A stretch of 64,000 nt of DNA from Trichaptum fuscoviolaceum (GCA_910574455.1 CAJSYZ010000010.1:2446770-2510769); one strand, 5' to 3'. Shown: positions 32,316 to 43,851, counted from the first letter of the stretch. Notes: generated by a model from the sequence alone, not told the origin. Numbers and translations are program-made.

Positions 32316-32489
32316 TAAGTTCAGGGTTTCATAGTACCCGATTTAGTCAATGACTCTTCTTCTCTTCTTACCATCATCAACAACCGATAACCTCATCAGC
32401 TGTCGCATTACTCTGCAAACATCCATCACAGATTTGAAAACTTCGCTTCAATATCACTGACTATAGGCCGCGACGCCAGGCATATTATA

Positions 32490-33731
32490 ATGAATAACTC
32501 ATCGTTGCCTACCGAGGTCCTGGAATCAATCATTGACGACTTTATCTTGGAATATGCGCATACTGCGAGGGTTCGCGCGTTTCTCCCTCGGTGGTACCTC
32601 ATTCCCCTGCTTCGAGTCTGTAGGTTGTGGCACGCGGTTACCGAAAAGTACTTGTATCAGTCTGTCGCCGTCGGAAGCAATATGCACAATCAAGGCCCTG
32701 TCGTCGAAGGCGAGACACGCTATGATAGAAGTGTGCGAATTCACAATCTGCAGATGACGCATCCAAAGCGAAGCGGCCACAAAATTGCTGAGGACCTGCT
32801 GAGGACCTTGGAAATGAGCACTCGACTGGCTTCCTTGGTCAAAACACTGTGGCTGGGACTTGAACCTATCGATTATCCTGGGCGAACAGATTTCAGCTTC
32901 TATCGCGAGTGGACGCGGACAAATATCAGCATTCTCCAGCTTTGCCCTAATATCAATCGATTGGAGATCCGGGGATTCGACCAGGGCATGTCCGACTCAC
33001 TGCTTAGCGTGCTAAAGGATAAATCGCTCGCATCTTTCCTCATAAGTCCCATCGATCTATCATTAGGCGGCAGTACGAACCCATTGTCGATGTGGGAGCT
33101 GTTCGATGTCATGCAGAAATGGCCGAGCCTTCGAAGCATCACGACAGATTCGTGTTTTGGCCTACGGGACCAGGGAGATAGGCCGACGTTCGATGCGGTA
33201 CAGGTCGCCCATTGTTGCCCAGAGCTGCGCGAAATCATCTTCATAGGCCATCCCCTTTTTGACAACGATCTCAAGGTACTAGGCACTATATGCAGCGGCG
33301 TTTCAAGACTTGAGGTTCCGGTTTTCGGACGCGACTACGAGTCGCTAGATGCGCTATGCGATTGCTTACGCGTGTGGTCATCAACACTCGAATATCTGTC
33401 GTTGAACTTACACTCACTTGCGCTACCTTTGTATCAACCTCTATCTGAGGTGCTTTCGACACTTAGTGGCCTTCGGGAGTTAGTGCTCCTTAACATGAGG
33501 CTCGAAGTGGACGCCATCTCTGACCTTCCGCGACTCGAGCGATTGAGCTGCAGTCCTCATATCGGAAACGATAGCTTGACAAAACTCTCTAGACGTCTAA
33601 GAGACGCAAAGAAGTTTCCGTCGCTTAAGTCTATATCTATTGCGGTTTACCCGTTTCTGAACAGTGCGGAGGGAAGGAAGGAAGTTGTAGAAAGTTGTAT
33701 TGATCGAAAGGTCGATCTTCGATGGGGCTGA
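32490..33731 (+). CDS. F-box/leucine-rich-like protein, subgroup III
   Basis: Single coding exon, 413 residues, starting MNNSSLPTEVLESIIDDF. F-box-like module: LPRWYLIPLLRVCRLWHAVTEKYLYQSVAVGS. The subgroup III insert (VVEGETRYDRSVRIHNLQM) follows, then leucine-rich segments: LCPNINRLEIRGFD, LRSITTDS, CCPELREIIFIG, CDCLRVWSSTLEYLSL, LRELVLLNMRLEVD, FPSLKSISIAVYPF. Upstream, the shared leader with a GT...CTGACTATAG intron suggests a 5'-UTR intron. Relatives: 22519 (dead), 40868 (open) and 59366 (frameshifted). Probably functional; substrate unknown. Confidence 0.77.
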   Translation: MNNSSLPTEVLESIIDDFILEYAHTARVRAFLPRWYLIPLLRVCRLWHAVTEKYLYQSVAVGSNMHNQGPVVEGETRYDRSVRIHNLQMTHPKRSGHKIAEDLLRTLEMSTRLASLVKTLWLGLEPIDYPGRTDFSFYREWTRTNISILQLCPNINRLEIRGFDQGMSDSLLSVLKDKSLASFLISPIDLSLGGSTNPLSMWELFDVMQKWPSLRSITTDSCFGLRDQGDRPTFDAVQVAHCCPELREIIFIGHPLFDNDLKVLGTICSGVSRLEVPVFGRDYESLDALCDCLRVWSSTLEYLSLNLHSLALPLYQPLSEVLSTLSGLRELVLLNMRLEVDAISDLPRLERLSCSPHIGNDSLTKLSRRLRDAKKFPSLKSISIAVYPFLNSAEGRKEVVESCIDRKVDLRWG

Positions 33732-34157
33732 TAAAAGTGTTATAGTTTGTATGTTATATGTGCATCATATTGATGAACGTTTCGGCCTGTCTTTCTTAAA
33801 TATAAAAAGAACTACAGACTTCAATGTATCCACTCATTCTGATTAAGATAATTATGTAGTCGTTCAATTTAAGGAGCTTGATGTTCATTGAATGGCTGGT
33901 TACAATTTTATTTATGAAGTAAATATTACACAGGTCCTAGCGTTCAGACTAAGGTCACCCACATTGAAGTGATCATAGTCCAGTCTTCAATTGAACCGAC
34001 CGAACCGGAAGTTTCTGGGACAGTAAGCTTCCCACGAATTCTTTAGCAGCGCACATTCATTCTTCAACCTTGAACCACCACCGCGCTTGCAACCATCCTG
34101 AGATTTAGTCTTCGATTAAAACGATACAATGGTCTAAAACATCACAAAAGAATCTCC
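33732..34157. other. Intergenic, no gene seen
   Basis: 3' flank resembles that after the subgroup III pseudogene (TGATGAACGTTTCGGCCTGT). Nothing else supportable. Confidence 0.4.
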
Positions 34158-35240
34158 ATGTACGTATCAAAAACATCCTTGCCTCCCGAAATCTTGGCGA
34201 AAATCATCGAGGATCTTATATCAGATTACAAAGGAACAGGATGCCGCTTGGATCCAGTATTTGACGGATTCATTCCTCGGTGGTACCTCATACACCTCCT
34301 TCACGTGTCCAAGCTATGGTAATCGGCAGGCGTGAAATACCTCTATCGATCTATAGCCTCTGGAAGCCATGCTCCTTCTGATAACTTTTATCGAATGAGG
34401 AATGGGTTTATTCCAAAGAAGAGGCACCAGGAGAATGAACAGGGGCACGAGGTTGTTGACGCCTTGTGCAGGTCGTTGACAGCGAATCCCCAGTTAGTCA
34501 CGCTGGTTATAAAGCTGCAGTTGGGTATCGAACACGTCTGTGGGGACCAAAAGTCAGAATAGGCGAAAACGATCACCTGCATTCCACAGCTCTGTCCGAA
34601 CGTGCGACATGTGGAAATCCGTGGAGTTGAAAGCTCCGATATCGATGCTCTGATTGACGTGCTAAAGGAGAGGTCGGTCATCTCTTTCTGCGTATCCCTG
34701 CAGAATCTATCATTCAAACCGTACAGGGGAGGGAGAGAAAGCCTGACACAGATTTGTTAACTATAACATAATGCAAAACTGGCCAAATTTCGAAGTTTCC
34801 GGGTAGAGAACTTTCCCAGCACGACAGCGGAGCATACCGTAACACTTGATGCGTCTCGGTTCTTTCCTTGCTGCCCAGACCTCCACGATATCACCTTCAG
34901 CGGCGCTTCCCAACATGCGAGCGAGCCCGAGCTTATATGTAGTACAATCGATGTGCAGTGTCAGTGAAGCTAGTTGTTTCACTGTACGGTAGCCGGGTTG
35001 GCGATGGTGGCGATGCAGCAGTAGACGCACAATGCAAATACCTACGGACATGGTCCCCGATTCTCGCGTACCTCGAGATAGACGTGCCAACTATGTTACT
35101 CTAATTGAGGCGATTACCACCTTGAAGTGTCTCCCAGAGCTGCGGCTGTATCGGTTGAGAGTGGATATGGGCTATGTTAACTTGAAACTCCCGTAGCTGG
35201 AGAATTATTTCTGCTTGGGTATATCTTAATGCAAATTATC
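34158..35240 (+). pseudogene. F-box/leucine-rich-like pseudogene, subgroup II
   Basis: Starts MYVSKTSLPPEILAKIIEDL and reads FIPRWYLIHLLHVSKLW before a stop at 34319. It continues as VKYLYRSIASGSHAP, with stops at 34560 and near 34757 and frame changes from 34760 on. LCPNVRHVEIRG and CCPDLHDITFSGA are still visible. The C-terminal third has dissolved. Inactive. Confidence 0.8.
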
Positions 35241-36000
35241 TGATTTCCTCTAACGAATCCACCTCTAAAAAGACGGCCAGCCAATCCCTTTTTCTTTGGG
35301 CCCTTTACTATTTCTAGCCGGACTATCCGGGAATTCGTAAGAATTGTTCAGAAAGGAAAATGTACTTTTACTCATACCAACACGAAGGATTATTATATGT
35401 AGTGTTTCCTTCGTAGTTGATTTCTCATGTTCATTTACGCTTGATCTCAGAATTTCAGATATGTCTTTCTACGTTGTCCATTCAATTACTATATCCCTGA
35501 GTCAGTAAATAAAGTCATTGTACAAATTGAGTTAGAGGCTATCAGTAAATGATATCGACTGAGTCTAAAGAGCAGTCCTACAGCGTAACTGTCATCATCT
35601 AATCTCATGCTAGGCAGAGAACAAATACTAAGACTTGTAGTTGCTGAAGGAAAGGGAGTTCTGCTGGACTTCCTGTATCTTGCCGCTTGCGTACATAATT
35701 CCGGCCACGGTGACGCACTTTTTGTCTGGGATAGCTGGACCAATCAATAAACCTTGAAATACTCTATTATATACAGTACGCATTATTAACAGTAACTGTA
35801 TTCTCAAGCCTACCTCAAGTTTATGAACACGCCGAGGTATCGAAAGCGTGGGAAGAGTAGACTGTTAGGCTGAGAGCCTGAGACCGTGCCCGTCCTCAGA
35901 ATTGGCGCTGTCACCTTAACTTGCATCTTTATAGACAACAAAGGTATTTCCCCCTAAAGTTTTGCATGAAAACCCGTCTTAACTATCTCCAGTATCTGCC
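35241..36000. other. Intergenic; from ~35690 part of a segmental duplication
   Basis: No gene. The block 35690-36000 (GGTGACGCACTTTTTGTCTGG onward) matches inverted sequence at about 58965-59280, the leader side of the partner F-box gene. Confidence 0.5.
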
Positions 36001-37143
36001 ATGATAGACTCTGCCTTACCCGTCGAAATCCTGGACATGATCGTCAAGAATGTCACACAAGAATACACAGCTGCAAAACCAAGAGCACGGGACTCAAATG
36101 CGTTTCTTCCGCGCTGGTACCTCGTCCCTGTCCTCCGTGTCTGCAAGCTGTGGTACTTGGTAGCCGAGAAATACCTATACGAATCCATATCCGTCGGAAG
36201 TAGTTTCCCGCCTCGTCCCGACAACAACTCATTACCACCAGGTGAACGCAGACGACTCGGCCGTCGGATCGCAGACGATCTGTGGGCTACGCTGAGGACG
36301 AACGCTCGGCTGGCTGCGATGGTCAGAGAACTGCAGCTGGGTACCAGTACCGAGTCCATCGAGCATGCCTCGCCGGTAGCTGCAATAGGCATCCTGCAGC
36401 TCTGTCCGAACCTGGAGCACGTCGCGGTTTATGACCTCGATGTGCATGATCTCTCTCTCTACCACTCTGCCCAGGGAAGCTTGTCGCAGGTGCTTGGCTT
36501 GATGCAGGCTTGGCCGAAGCTTAAAACGATCAAGATAGATGATTCTCTCAAGAGAGCGGATTCGGCACGACCACTTGCATCGCAGGCCCTTAACTGCTGT
36601 CCAGATGTCCGAGAAATCAACGTTGCTGGCGCCCCCGTGGGCGAATCTGACCTTAAAGCACTACGTCTTATGTGCACCTCTGTGGCGAAGCTCACCGTCG
36701 CGGTCGTCCAGTCAGTTCCGGGAACCATTGGAGTAGAAGCGACGCTAGATGCGCTGTGCGACTGTTTGCGAGCATGGTCCTCGACCCTCGAGTGCGTCAT
36801 ACTGATCATCAGAGATGGCCACTTTACCTATCGACCTTTGTACGACGCACTCTCCGCCTTGACGGGACTGCGCGAGCTGCAGATTTACTGTTCGTGGTTC
36901 GATATAGCCGCCTTCTCAGACCTCCCGCATCTCGAGCGCCTCCTGTTCTCTGCACACCTTACTCTGGAGGAACCCAACCTCGTCACTTCCCTCGAAAACC
37001 CGGAGAAGTTTCCGGCCCTTAGACTCCTGGCGATGTGGAATTCCAACCTCTTACTATTTGGAGGGCGGCTTCATGATGTTTGTCTTGTGCGAAATATCAC
37101 GCTGCTCGACCATCGGTTTTCGCCTCCTGGGTTTTCGCTGTAG
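36001..37143 (+). CDS. F-box/leucine-rich-like protein, subgroup IV
   Basis: Single-exon frame of 380 residues starting MIDSALPVEILDMIVKNV. F-box-like module: LPRWYLVPVLRVCKLWYLVAEKYLYESISVGSSF. Leucine-rich segments: LCPNLEHVAVYDLD, LKTIKIDDS, CCPDVREINVAGA, CDCLRAWSSTLECVILI, LRELQIYCSWFDIA, FPALRLLAMW. It is the most divergent and shortest subgroup, with a partner at 57826-58965 (-). A hairpin repeat starts just downstream (37154). Intact, probably functional. Confidence 0.77.
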   Translation: MIDSALPVEILDMIVKNVTQEYTAAKPRARDSNAFLPRWYLVPVLRVCKLWYLVAEKYLYESISVGSSFPPRPDNNSLPPGERRRLGRRIADDLWATLRTNARLAAMVRELQLGTSTESIEHASPVAAIGILQLCPNLEHVAVYDLDVHDLSLYHSAQGSLSQVLGLMQAWPKLKTIKIDDSLKRADSARPLASQALNCCPDVREINVAGAPVGESDLKALRLMCTSVAKLTVAVVQSVPGTIGVEATLDALCDCLRAWSSTLECVILIIRDGHFTYRPLYDALSALTGLRELQIYCSWFDIAAFSDLPHLERLLFSAHLTLEEPNLVTSLENPEKFPALRLLAMWNSNLLLFGGRLHDVCLVRNITLLDHRFSPPGFSL

Positions 37144-37153
37144 ATTGTGCCAA

Positions 37154-37736
37154 CTCGTTCTAGCGCTCTCGCTTACTCCCGTCTGTTGTTATTATCCGAA
37201 TAGAAAGACTTCCTCGAAGGATGCTGTAGTGAAAATTTGGGATGGCAGGTTATTGTGTGAGAAAACTCCCTGGAGCTCGCTGAAAAGCTTGCTCTAGAGC
37301 GACTTCGGCTGCCGAGGGACCGACGAGGTAAGCCCACAACGGAGGCGCAGCATCTCACGAGGAGTAACCTCGGCAAGTTCACAAGGAAGATTGGGCTGAC
37401 CGAAGGTCTCCAGAGTAATGCCAGTCATGTAAATGCAAAACTCGATTTACTTCCGTTCCACTCCCCGGATGTTGACATTAGGCAATGGGCTTTGATATAG
37501 CAGATGGCATGATCTGCTGCTTTGAAAGTGGGTAGCGTTCGCTAGGACTTGAACAGTAAGACGGGTGGCACGAATGAGACTCGTCTGAATGGTTTTGTTA
37601 TAGCGGGTAGCGTTCGCTAGGTATTGATAAATAAGTCTTCATCTTGCGCTCTTGCGAATATTTCACAGTTCTGATCTTGTATTGCGGCTAACTTGAGGCT
37701 CGGAGATGTCCTAGCTGTGATCATGATGAAGAGACC
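37154..37736 (+). mobile_element. Hairpin-rich interspersed repeat, short copy
   Basis: Collinear with 7434-8566 but without the 80-bp tandem amplification. The paralogous segment at 57.7-57.8 kb lacks it: TGTAGATTGTGCC and TGTACTCCTTGTGC, which border this copy, are separated there by only about 44 bases, giving an empty site. Contains AGCAGAT-GGCATG-ATCTGCT and two GTAGCGT-loop hairpins. Confidence 0.7.
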
Positions 37737-38116
37737 ATTGTACTCCTTGTGCTAAAATGAAATAACATATTCATATGCGAATCAAACACAAGCGTTCATT
37801 TATATAATGTCTTTTATAATGAATAACTGTACACGAGGGTGAACAGGTGAGAAGGACGGTCGACGCGCGTGGTGTTGCACGACGTCCACGACCATATGCT
37901 CATCGACCACCGTGGGCGTGCTGCGCCAGTACAAAGCGGCCTGCACATTGACTAAAGCTGTCCCCAACATCTGTTCCGCCTTTGGGCCTTTCTCTCGTAT
38001 TTCTTGCATTCATTTCCTTCCGAAGTCAGACAAAACCTTTAGGACGTTCAAACCGCATTCTCGAAGGCGTCGTCCACCGCAGCGACGCACGCTAAGCCTT
38101 TTCAGCGATAACAAAC
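37737..38116. other. Promoter region of the dipeptidase gene
   Basis: No gene. The sequence is conserved upstream of the truncated dipeptidase copy (57413-57740), consistent with it being the native promoter and leader. Confidence 0.5.
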
Positions 38117-40132
38117 ATGGCGAACTCAGAGCACTCGCGCGGTGACCGTTCGCCGCTGTTGGGCCACTCGAACGACGAGCGGCAGCTCAGCCCTCACCCG
38201 TTGACGGAGGCTGAGCTGGAGGAGAAGCACAGGCGGCGCAGCGTGTTGGGCTCGGTGTTGACGTTCCTGTTCATCTTGGCCGTCGTGCTCGCATGGACGT
38301 TCTTTGGCGACCGGATCAGCAGCGACCCGCTCGACGAGGCACGGCAGATGTTGAGTCGGACACCCATCATTGTGAGCGTCTTGTAGTTGTTTCTCAGCAC
38401 ATAATCGGATCTTAAGGATGGTATGGTTGGCTTTGGGATGAATGTAGGATGGGCATATTGGTGCGTCTAACTAGCCTCTTGTTTGTATATACAACTTCTA
38501 ATGAGTTCTGCTCGACTACGACGACAACATCAGACCTTCCCATCCTCGTGCGTTCCCGGTACGCGAACAACGTCTCCGCTTTCGACCTCAACGGAAGGAT
38601 GCCGGGACATGTCGACATCCCTCGTCTGCGCGAAGGCAAGGTCGGCGGCTTCTTCTGGTCTGTGTACGTCGATTGCAAGCCCGAGGGACCCTACTTCACC
38701 AAGCCTTCATACAGAGTCCGGTAAGAACACTTCGTCCCTCACGCTGGGATGCTTTTGCTTAGGAAACACGACGTACAGGGATACACTGGAACAAATCGAC
38801 GTGGCGAAGCTCATGATTGAGCAGTACCCGAAAGTAAGCACAGGTCATCATCTCTTCGTGAAGTGTATTGATGTGTGCGTTTCAGACGTTCCAGTTCGCC
38901 GAGACAGCAGACGACATCACCGATGCCATGCACTCAGGGAAGATTGCGAGTCTCCTCGGTGTCGAGGGGTGAGTGAAATGCTGCAGTCACTTTTGTCCTT
39001 CACCTCCCATATGCTTCCCGTCCCCGTTCTTTCACAACCGCAGATGCTAACCTATGGGTATTTCATTTCACCAGTGCTCACCAGCTCGGAAACTCATTGA
39101 ACGTACTACGTCAATACCACGCGCTCGGCGTGCGCTACGTTACGCTTACGCATGGCTGCCACAACGCATTCGCAGACTCGGGCGGTATCTTCGAGGCGCC
39201 TGAGCCGCTGCACAATGGTCTCTCGTGCGTCACGTCCTCTTCGTTCATTAATGACAGAAGCCTTGACTTAGTTCATCCCACCTCATATAGGAAGCTCGGC
39301 CGCGAGCTCGTATACGAGCTCAACCGGCTCGGCGTGCTCGTGGACCTCTCCCACACGTCCGACGCAACCGCGCTGCAGGCCATGGCGCTCTCCCAATCGC
39401 CCGTCATCTGGTCGCACTCCTCCGCCCGCGCAGTGCACAACGTCAGCCGGAACGTCCCGGATGAGGCATGTCCCTTTCTCTCCTTCCTCATACGTTAAAG
39501 ACTTACTCACCGGGTCTCTTGTGATCGACGTGCAGATCCTCCAGCGCCTCGGCACGGAGGAGAAGTACGGGTCTAGCTACAGGAAGAAGGGCAAGATCGA
39601 CGGCGTCGTGATGGTCAACTTCGCTCCGTTCTTCGTTGCCCCGGATGGCGAGGCGACCCTGGAGAGCGTCGCCAACCATATCGAGCACATCGGGAAGATC
39701 GCCGGGCGAGAGCAGTGCGTCTTTCCATCCACTCTTTTATTCAATCCCTAATTCATCGATTATCTCGTGTCTGTCTGCAGCGTTGGAATCGGCAGCGATT
39801 ACGATGGCATCGGTTCCGTGCCGGAGGGATTAGAGGATGTCTCAAAGTACCCACAACTCGTACGTCCCTACTCTTCTATCTATGTTACTCAAGGAACCTA
39901 ACCTAGCACGTCATATGTGCTCGAATAACAGGTAGCCGAGCTCATAAAACGCGGCTGGTCCCGCCAGGACGTCGCAGGGCTCGCAGGCGGGAACCTCCTC
40001 CGCGTCCTTCGCGGCGCAGAACGCACTGCCTGGGCGATGCGCATCAACGGCGCGCGGCCAAGCATGGCCTTGTACGATAAGCGGCCTGATCTGCCGGTCA
40101 CGACCATCGGACGGGAACAGGAGGACCTTTAG
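38117..40132 (+). CDS. Membrane dipeptidase (renal dipeptidase family, peptidase M19), 10 exons
   Basis: Model join(38117..38371, 38448..38460, 38534..38720, 38779..38833, 38886..38968, 39075..39224, 39291..39465, 39536..39714, 39781..39859, 39932..40132), 458 residues. A cytosolic N-terminus and one membrane segment (about residues 42-63, [18 protein letters not shown]) suggest a type II anchored enzyme that hydrolyses dipeptides outside or in the endomembrane lumen. M19 zinc ligands are visible: H88 and D90 (DGHID), E197 (GVEG), H269 (DLSH) and H290 (WSHSS), plus IGSDYDG. Exon 2 is only 13 bases and supplies DGHI and part of D90. Intron 7 uses a GC donor (GAG|GCATGT). All other introns are GT-AG. 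A truncated copy lies at 56906-57412. Confidence 0.9.
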
Positions 40133-40867
40133 AGGGTGTTTGTTGTTTTAATCTTTCATCTCTTGAAACTCGGGTCTCGCTGTATATTGCAAAATCGTTG
40201 ATCTGGACGTTTGTTATCTAGCGTATAATATTATCTGTCATGCAATATATCTACTCAAAGACTGCATAGTTCATGGAGAGGACGTTCGTTGCTGTGAGGC
40301 CTGGAAAACGAAATCGACCTTCAATACCGCTTAGGCATCCTTCACAACGAGCTTCTCGACGGAATATGTCACCATCGCCTCTCCTTTACTCGGCTCACCG
40401 CGAATCAAACAAAAGTGGATGAAATCACACGCAAGATTCTGAAGGTCTAGCAGAGTTCCCTTAGGCTTTTCATCAGCTACTACAAGTCTTAACATACTGA
40501 CCGTTCTCTACCAGACATGGGTGGAGACCCACGTACCACATAGGACTGTTCTTGACAGCATATTCCAACAGCCTCTAACGCAATTGATACACTAACAGAT
40601 CGCGGCATATGATGATATTAAAATATGATTGATGCAGGTAGGACAGATGCAGGTAGGGCAATTTTGATTGAAGGCTCCTGGCTGGAGTATGATCTTGCAC
40701 AGTAGGCCCTGCGTTTATACATAGGCTTGTAGCCAGCCATACAATGAACTTTAAACACCTTAGAATGAATGACCGCATGTCTCTTGTAATTAGAAGAAAT
40801 AAATCAATTGACGTCTGTAGTTATTCGTCAATAAAACATAAGTTGGAACATAAAAACGATATTGCTC
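40133..40867. other. Intergenic, no gene seen
   Basis: Convergent 3' flanks of the dipeptidase and a minus-strand F-box gene. No feature recognised. Confidence 0.45.
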
Positions 40868-42121
40868 CTATAAGACCCATCGGAGATCAATGCTCCGTTC
40901 AACACAGCTTTCTTCGACCTCATGCCTTGCATCCACATATCGCAAAAACGATAAAATTGAAATAGATAAAAATTTAAGTGACTGAAACTTCTTTGCGTCT
41001 CCTAGACGTGTAGAAAGTCCGATCAAATCTCCGTGAGAGCCATTTTGAATACTACTCCATGTCAATTGCTCGAGTCGTGGAAGCTTGGAGATGGCGTCCA
41101 CGTCCAGTTTCATGCCAATCAGCACCAGCTTCCGAAGGACGCTGAGCGATGATAGCGAGTCAGATAAAGGATGATACGAAGATAGCGTATGTGCGCATAA
41201 GTTTAACGATAAATATTTGAGTGTTGACGACCATACGCGCAAGCAATTGCATAACGCATCTAGCGACTCGTGAGTGTCCCCAGAGACCGTAACCTCAAGT
41301 CTCGTAACGCCGCTGCACATGGCGCATAAGACTTCGAGCTCGCTACGCGAGAGGGCAGAGTCTTTGAAGATGACATCACGCAGCTCGGGACAGCAGGTGG
41401 CGGCATGTGACGCATCAAACATTGGCGTAAATCCATCCTCGACGTGATGTGCCGTGATACTTCGAAGATTCGGCCAATTTTGCATTAAATCGAACAGATG
41501 CTTCGAATATAGTCGACTATGGCCGACATTTGCCAGATCCCAGGGAGATATGAAGAAAGATGCGAGTGATTTCTCCTTTAGCACACTAAACAGGGAGTCT
41601 CTCTTGCTCACGGCAAATCCCCGGATTTCTACTTGATTAACATTAGGGCAAAGTCGGAGAATGCTGATGTTCGTCTGCGTCCACTCGCGATAGATCCCAG
41701 TGCGATTTCGCATTAATTCCGCAGGGTCATCGACGGGTTCAAGCCCTAGCCAGAGATTTTTGACCAAAGAAGCCAGTCGGGTGTTCATCACCAAGGTAAC
41801 AAACAGGTCCTCAGCAATTTTGTAGCCACTTCGCCTTGGCTGCGTCATCTGTAGATTGCGAATTCGAGAATGTCTGACATGGCGGGCCTCGTCTTCGATG
41901 AAAGGGGATATTTCATGGAAATTGCTTCCGACAGCGACAGTCCGGTACAGGTACTTCTCGGCTACTGCGTGCCACGGCCTGCAGACTCGAAGCAGGGGTA
42001 TGAGGTACCACTGAGGGAGGAAAATTGGAGGCTCAAGTTTTGGTCTCTTATCCGCATGCTCCGATATGAAGTCTCCGATGATGAGGTCCATGATCTCGAT
42101 AGGCAACAGTGAGTTATTCAT
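40868..42121 (-). CDS. F-box/leucine-rich-like protein, subgroup III
   Basis: 417 residues from the ATG at 42121 (MNNSLLPIEIMDLIIGDF). The frame is open 21 codons further upstream, but that part is the spliced leader (CTGACTCAAG acceptor), so I use the family start. F-box-like module: LPQWYLIPLLRVCRPWHAVAEKYLYRTVAVGS. Leucine-rich segments: LCPNVNQVEIRGFA, LRSITAHHV, CCPELRDVIFKDS, CNCLRVWSSTLKYLSL, LRKLVLIGMKLDVD, FQSLKFLSISI. Closest relatives are the dead copy at 22519 and the frameshifted copy at 59366-60701. Intact. Confidence 0.77.
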   Translation of the reverse strand: MNNSLLPIEIMDLIIGDFISEHADKRPKLEPPIFLPQWYLIPLLRVCRPWHAVAEKYLYRTVAVGSNFHEISPFIEDEARHVRHSRIRNLQMTQPRRSGYKIAEDLFVTLVMNTRLASLVKNLWLGLEPVDDPAELMRNRTGIYREWTQTNISILRLCPNVNQVEIRGFAVSKRDSLFSVLKEKSLASFFISPWDLANVGHSRLYSKHLFDLMQNWPNLRSITAHHVEDGFTPMFDASHAATCCPELRDVIFKDSALSRSELEVLCAMCSGVTRLEVTVSGDTHESLDALCNCLRVWSSTLKYLSLNLCAHTLSSYHPLSDSLSSLSVLRKLVLIGMKLDVDAISKLPRLEQLTWSSIQNGSHGDLIGLSTRLGDAKKFQSLKFLSISILSFLRYVDARHEVEESCVERSIDLRWVL

Positions 42122-42631
42122 TCTATCCCTGGCTTCGCGACCTTGAGTCAGTGAAATTATAGCGAAGTCTTCGTACATGTACAAACCTCTTACAGCTCAG
42201 GTAAGGCAGATGGACGGTCGTAGAGTATTGCAGCTGTTGAGGTTGTCGGTTGATGGATCGATGATGATGGTAAGAAGAGAGGAAAAGATATTGACTAAAT
42301 CAGGTATGAGACCCCTGAACTTGACCCTCCAAGAACTCCCACGGAAATGATCATATTTGCCACCAAATTGAATAGTTTCGCGCTGTTTCGGAGTCGGTGT
42401 CTTCTATGTCCCTCTCAGGTGTACAATGCTACATTAAAGTATTCGCACATTCTCTACAATACCTTCATTATAAATAGTCTGCCGGTCCGACTACTTTTCA
42501 TTACAGTTCCTTCTTGGGAGTGCTTTCATTAAAACACATTATACGCCACTACAACAACTTGCGGGGACGACATGGGGCTGAAGAATAATTGACTCGATGA
42601 TTGGGGTGACTCGATGAATGGGGAACACTAT
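42122..42631. other. Leader and intergenic region
   Basis: Holds the subgroup III leader; the block with GACCCCT...CCCACGGAAATGATCATATT is repeated in direct orientation at 60870-60950. No gene. Confidence 0.45.
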
Positions 42632-43226
42632 TAAATAAGGAAGCTCGCAATCGGAATACGTTTCGAGTGGTATTCTTGAAGCTGAATGTTCCGCCTGCGA
42701 CAGATATTTTGCAGTTTGTTAAGGAAATCTCCACCGAATTCGAGTTCGAATACAAGGTGTTTAATAGAGGGGAAGCTCATCATGTCTTCAAGATAAGTGA
42801 GAAGAGATTGAAACCATTCCGAGCCCCCTTTCAAGGGCATAAGGCAGGCGAAGCACTCGAGGCACAGATGGAGGCAGAATCCAGCTTCATCCAAGCTGTG
42901 ACTTGCAGCTCTCAAAGCTCCGACAAAGTACCAATGACCTAATGTAGACCATTATGCGAATAGATGTATTAAACTATGTCAATATTGAGATACTGAAGGG
43001 CTGGGGACCATGTGCGAAAGCATTCGCAGTGCATCTACGGCCGCTGCATCGCCACTCCACGAGCATCGACGTGCTGCACATTCGGACAGAGCCGCATAAT
43101 TTTGATATTCGTCTGCGTCCATTCTGACCTCATGCAATAACGGAAGGGTTGCATACTTAACTGCAATTGTTCGATCAATGCTGCCAGTCGAGGAGGATGG
43201 TGAGGTACCCACCGGGGAGTAAACAA
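42632..43226 (-). pseudogene. Fragments of subgroup II F-box gene
   Basis: Read right to left: FTPRW remains next to LAALIEQLQLSMQPFRY, SEWTQTNIKIMRLCPNVQHVDARG and GDAAAVDALR, then, after a gap, YLEDMMSFPSIKHLVFELEFGG and NICRRRNIQLQEY. Large internal deletions joined distant parts of the gene. Not functional. Confidence 0.7.
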
Positions 43227-43851
43227 AAGCTAACTATGCTGGACGTACATCGATGTCTTTCAGAGCGGGACGTCACTATTCGCGTTCTATCCAAACAGAA
43301 AGAAAGGATTCTATCGGGTGAAGGTGAAGGTAGTCTTATAAAGACGAATCGGAGCGATGCAGATCTCCTTTGAGCCTTCGAGGATCATTCAAGTTCCCAC
43401 GGCAACGTAAGCCACTGGCACCGGCAGTGTCATCACTGGATGCCACTGGTGAGGTGTCAAGACTCAAGACTTAGACTTAGATAAACTTGAACTACAGTAC
43501 CCCCAATTAGTATTGCACCAAGGTTAATTATGCAGATAGTTACTCACTCAATAATATTTACGGTATATAACTGTTATAGTTAAGATGGTTAGAGTTCATT
43601 GAAGTGACAGTAAGAGTTTGAAAGCTTCGGGTCAGATATTGGCTCGTTCCGAGAACAAAGAACAAAAATTGCTATATCCGGAAAAGTGAGAAATGTGTAC
43701 ATGTCAAGTTTTCTCCACAACTACATTCTAATAAAATTATTGGTTAGTACCTAGTGTTTCCACCCTTGGCCTGTATTAGTTCCTCCATTCGAGTGGGCAT
43801 AGAGTCATACAATTTATTTAAATATTCCATGCCCAACTTTCCCCATTCTTC

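Noticed and set aside
38372..38533. Single long intron between dipeptidase exons 1 and 3
   Set aside because: It would leave out the HxD zinc motif, which the 13-base microexon at 38448-38460 restores with correct phase and splice sites.
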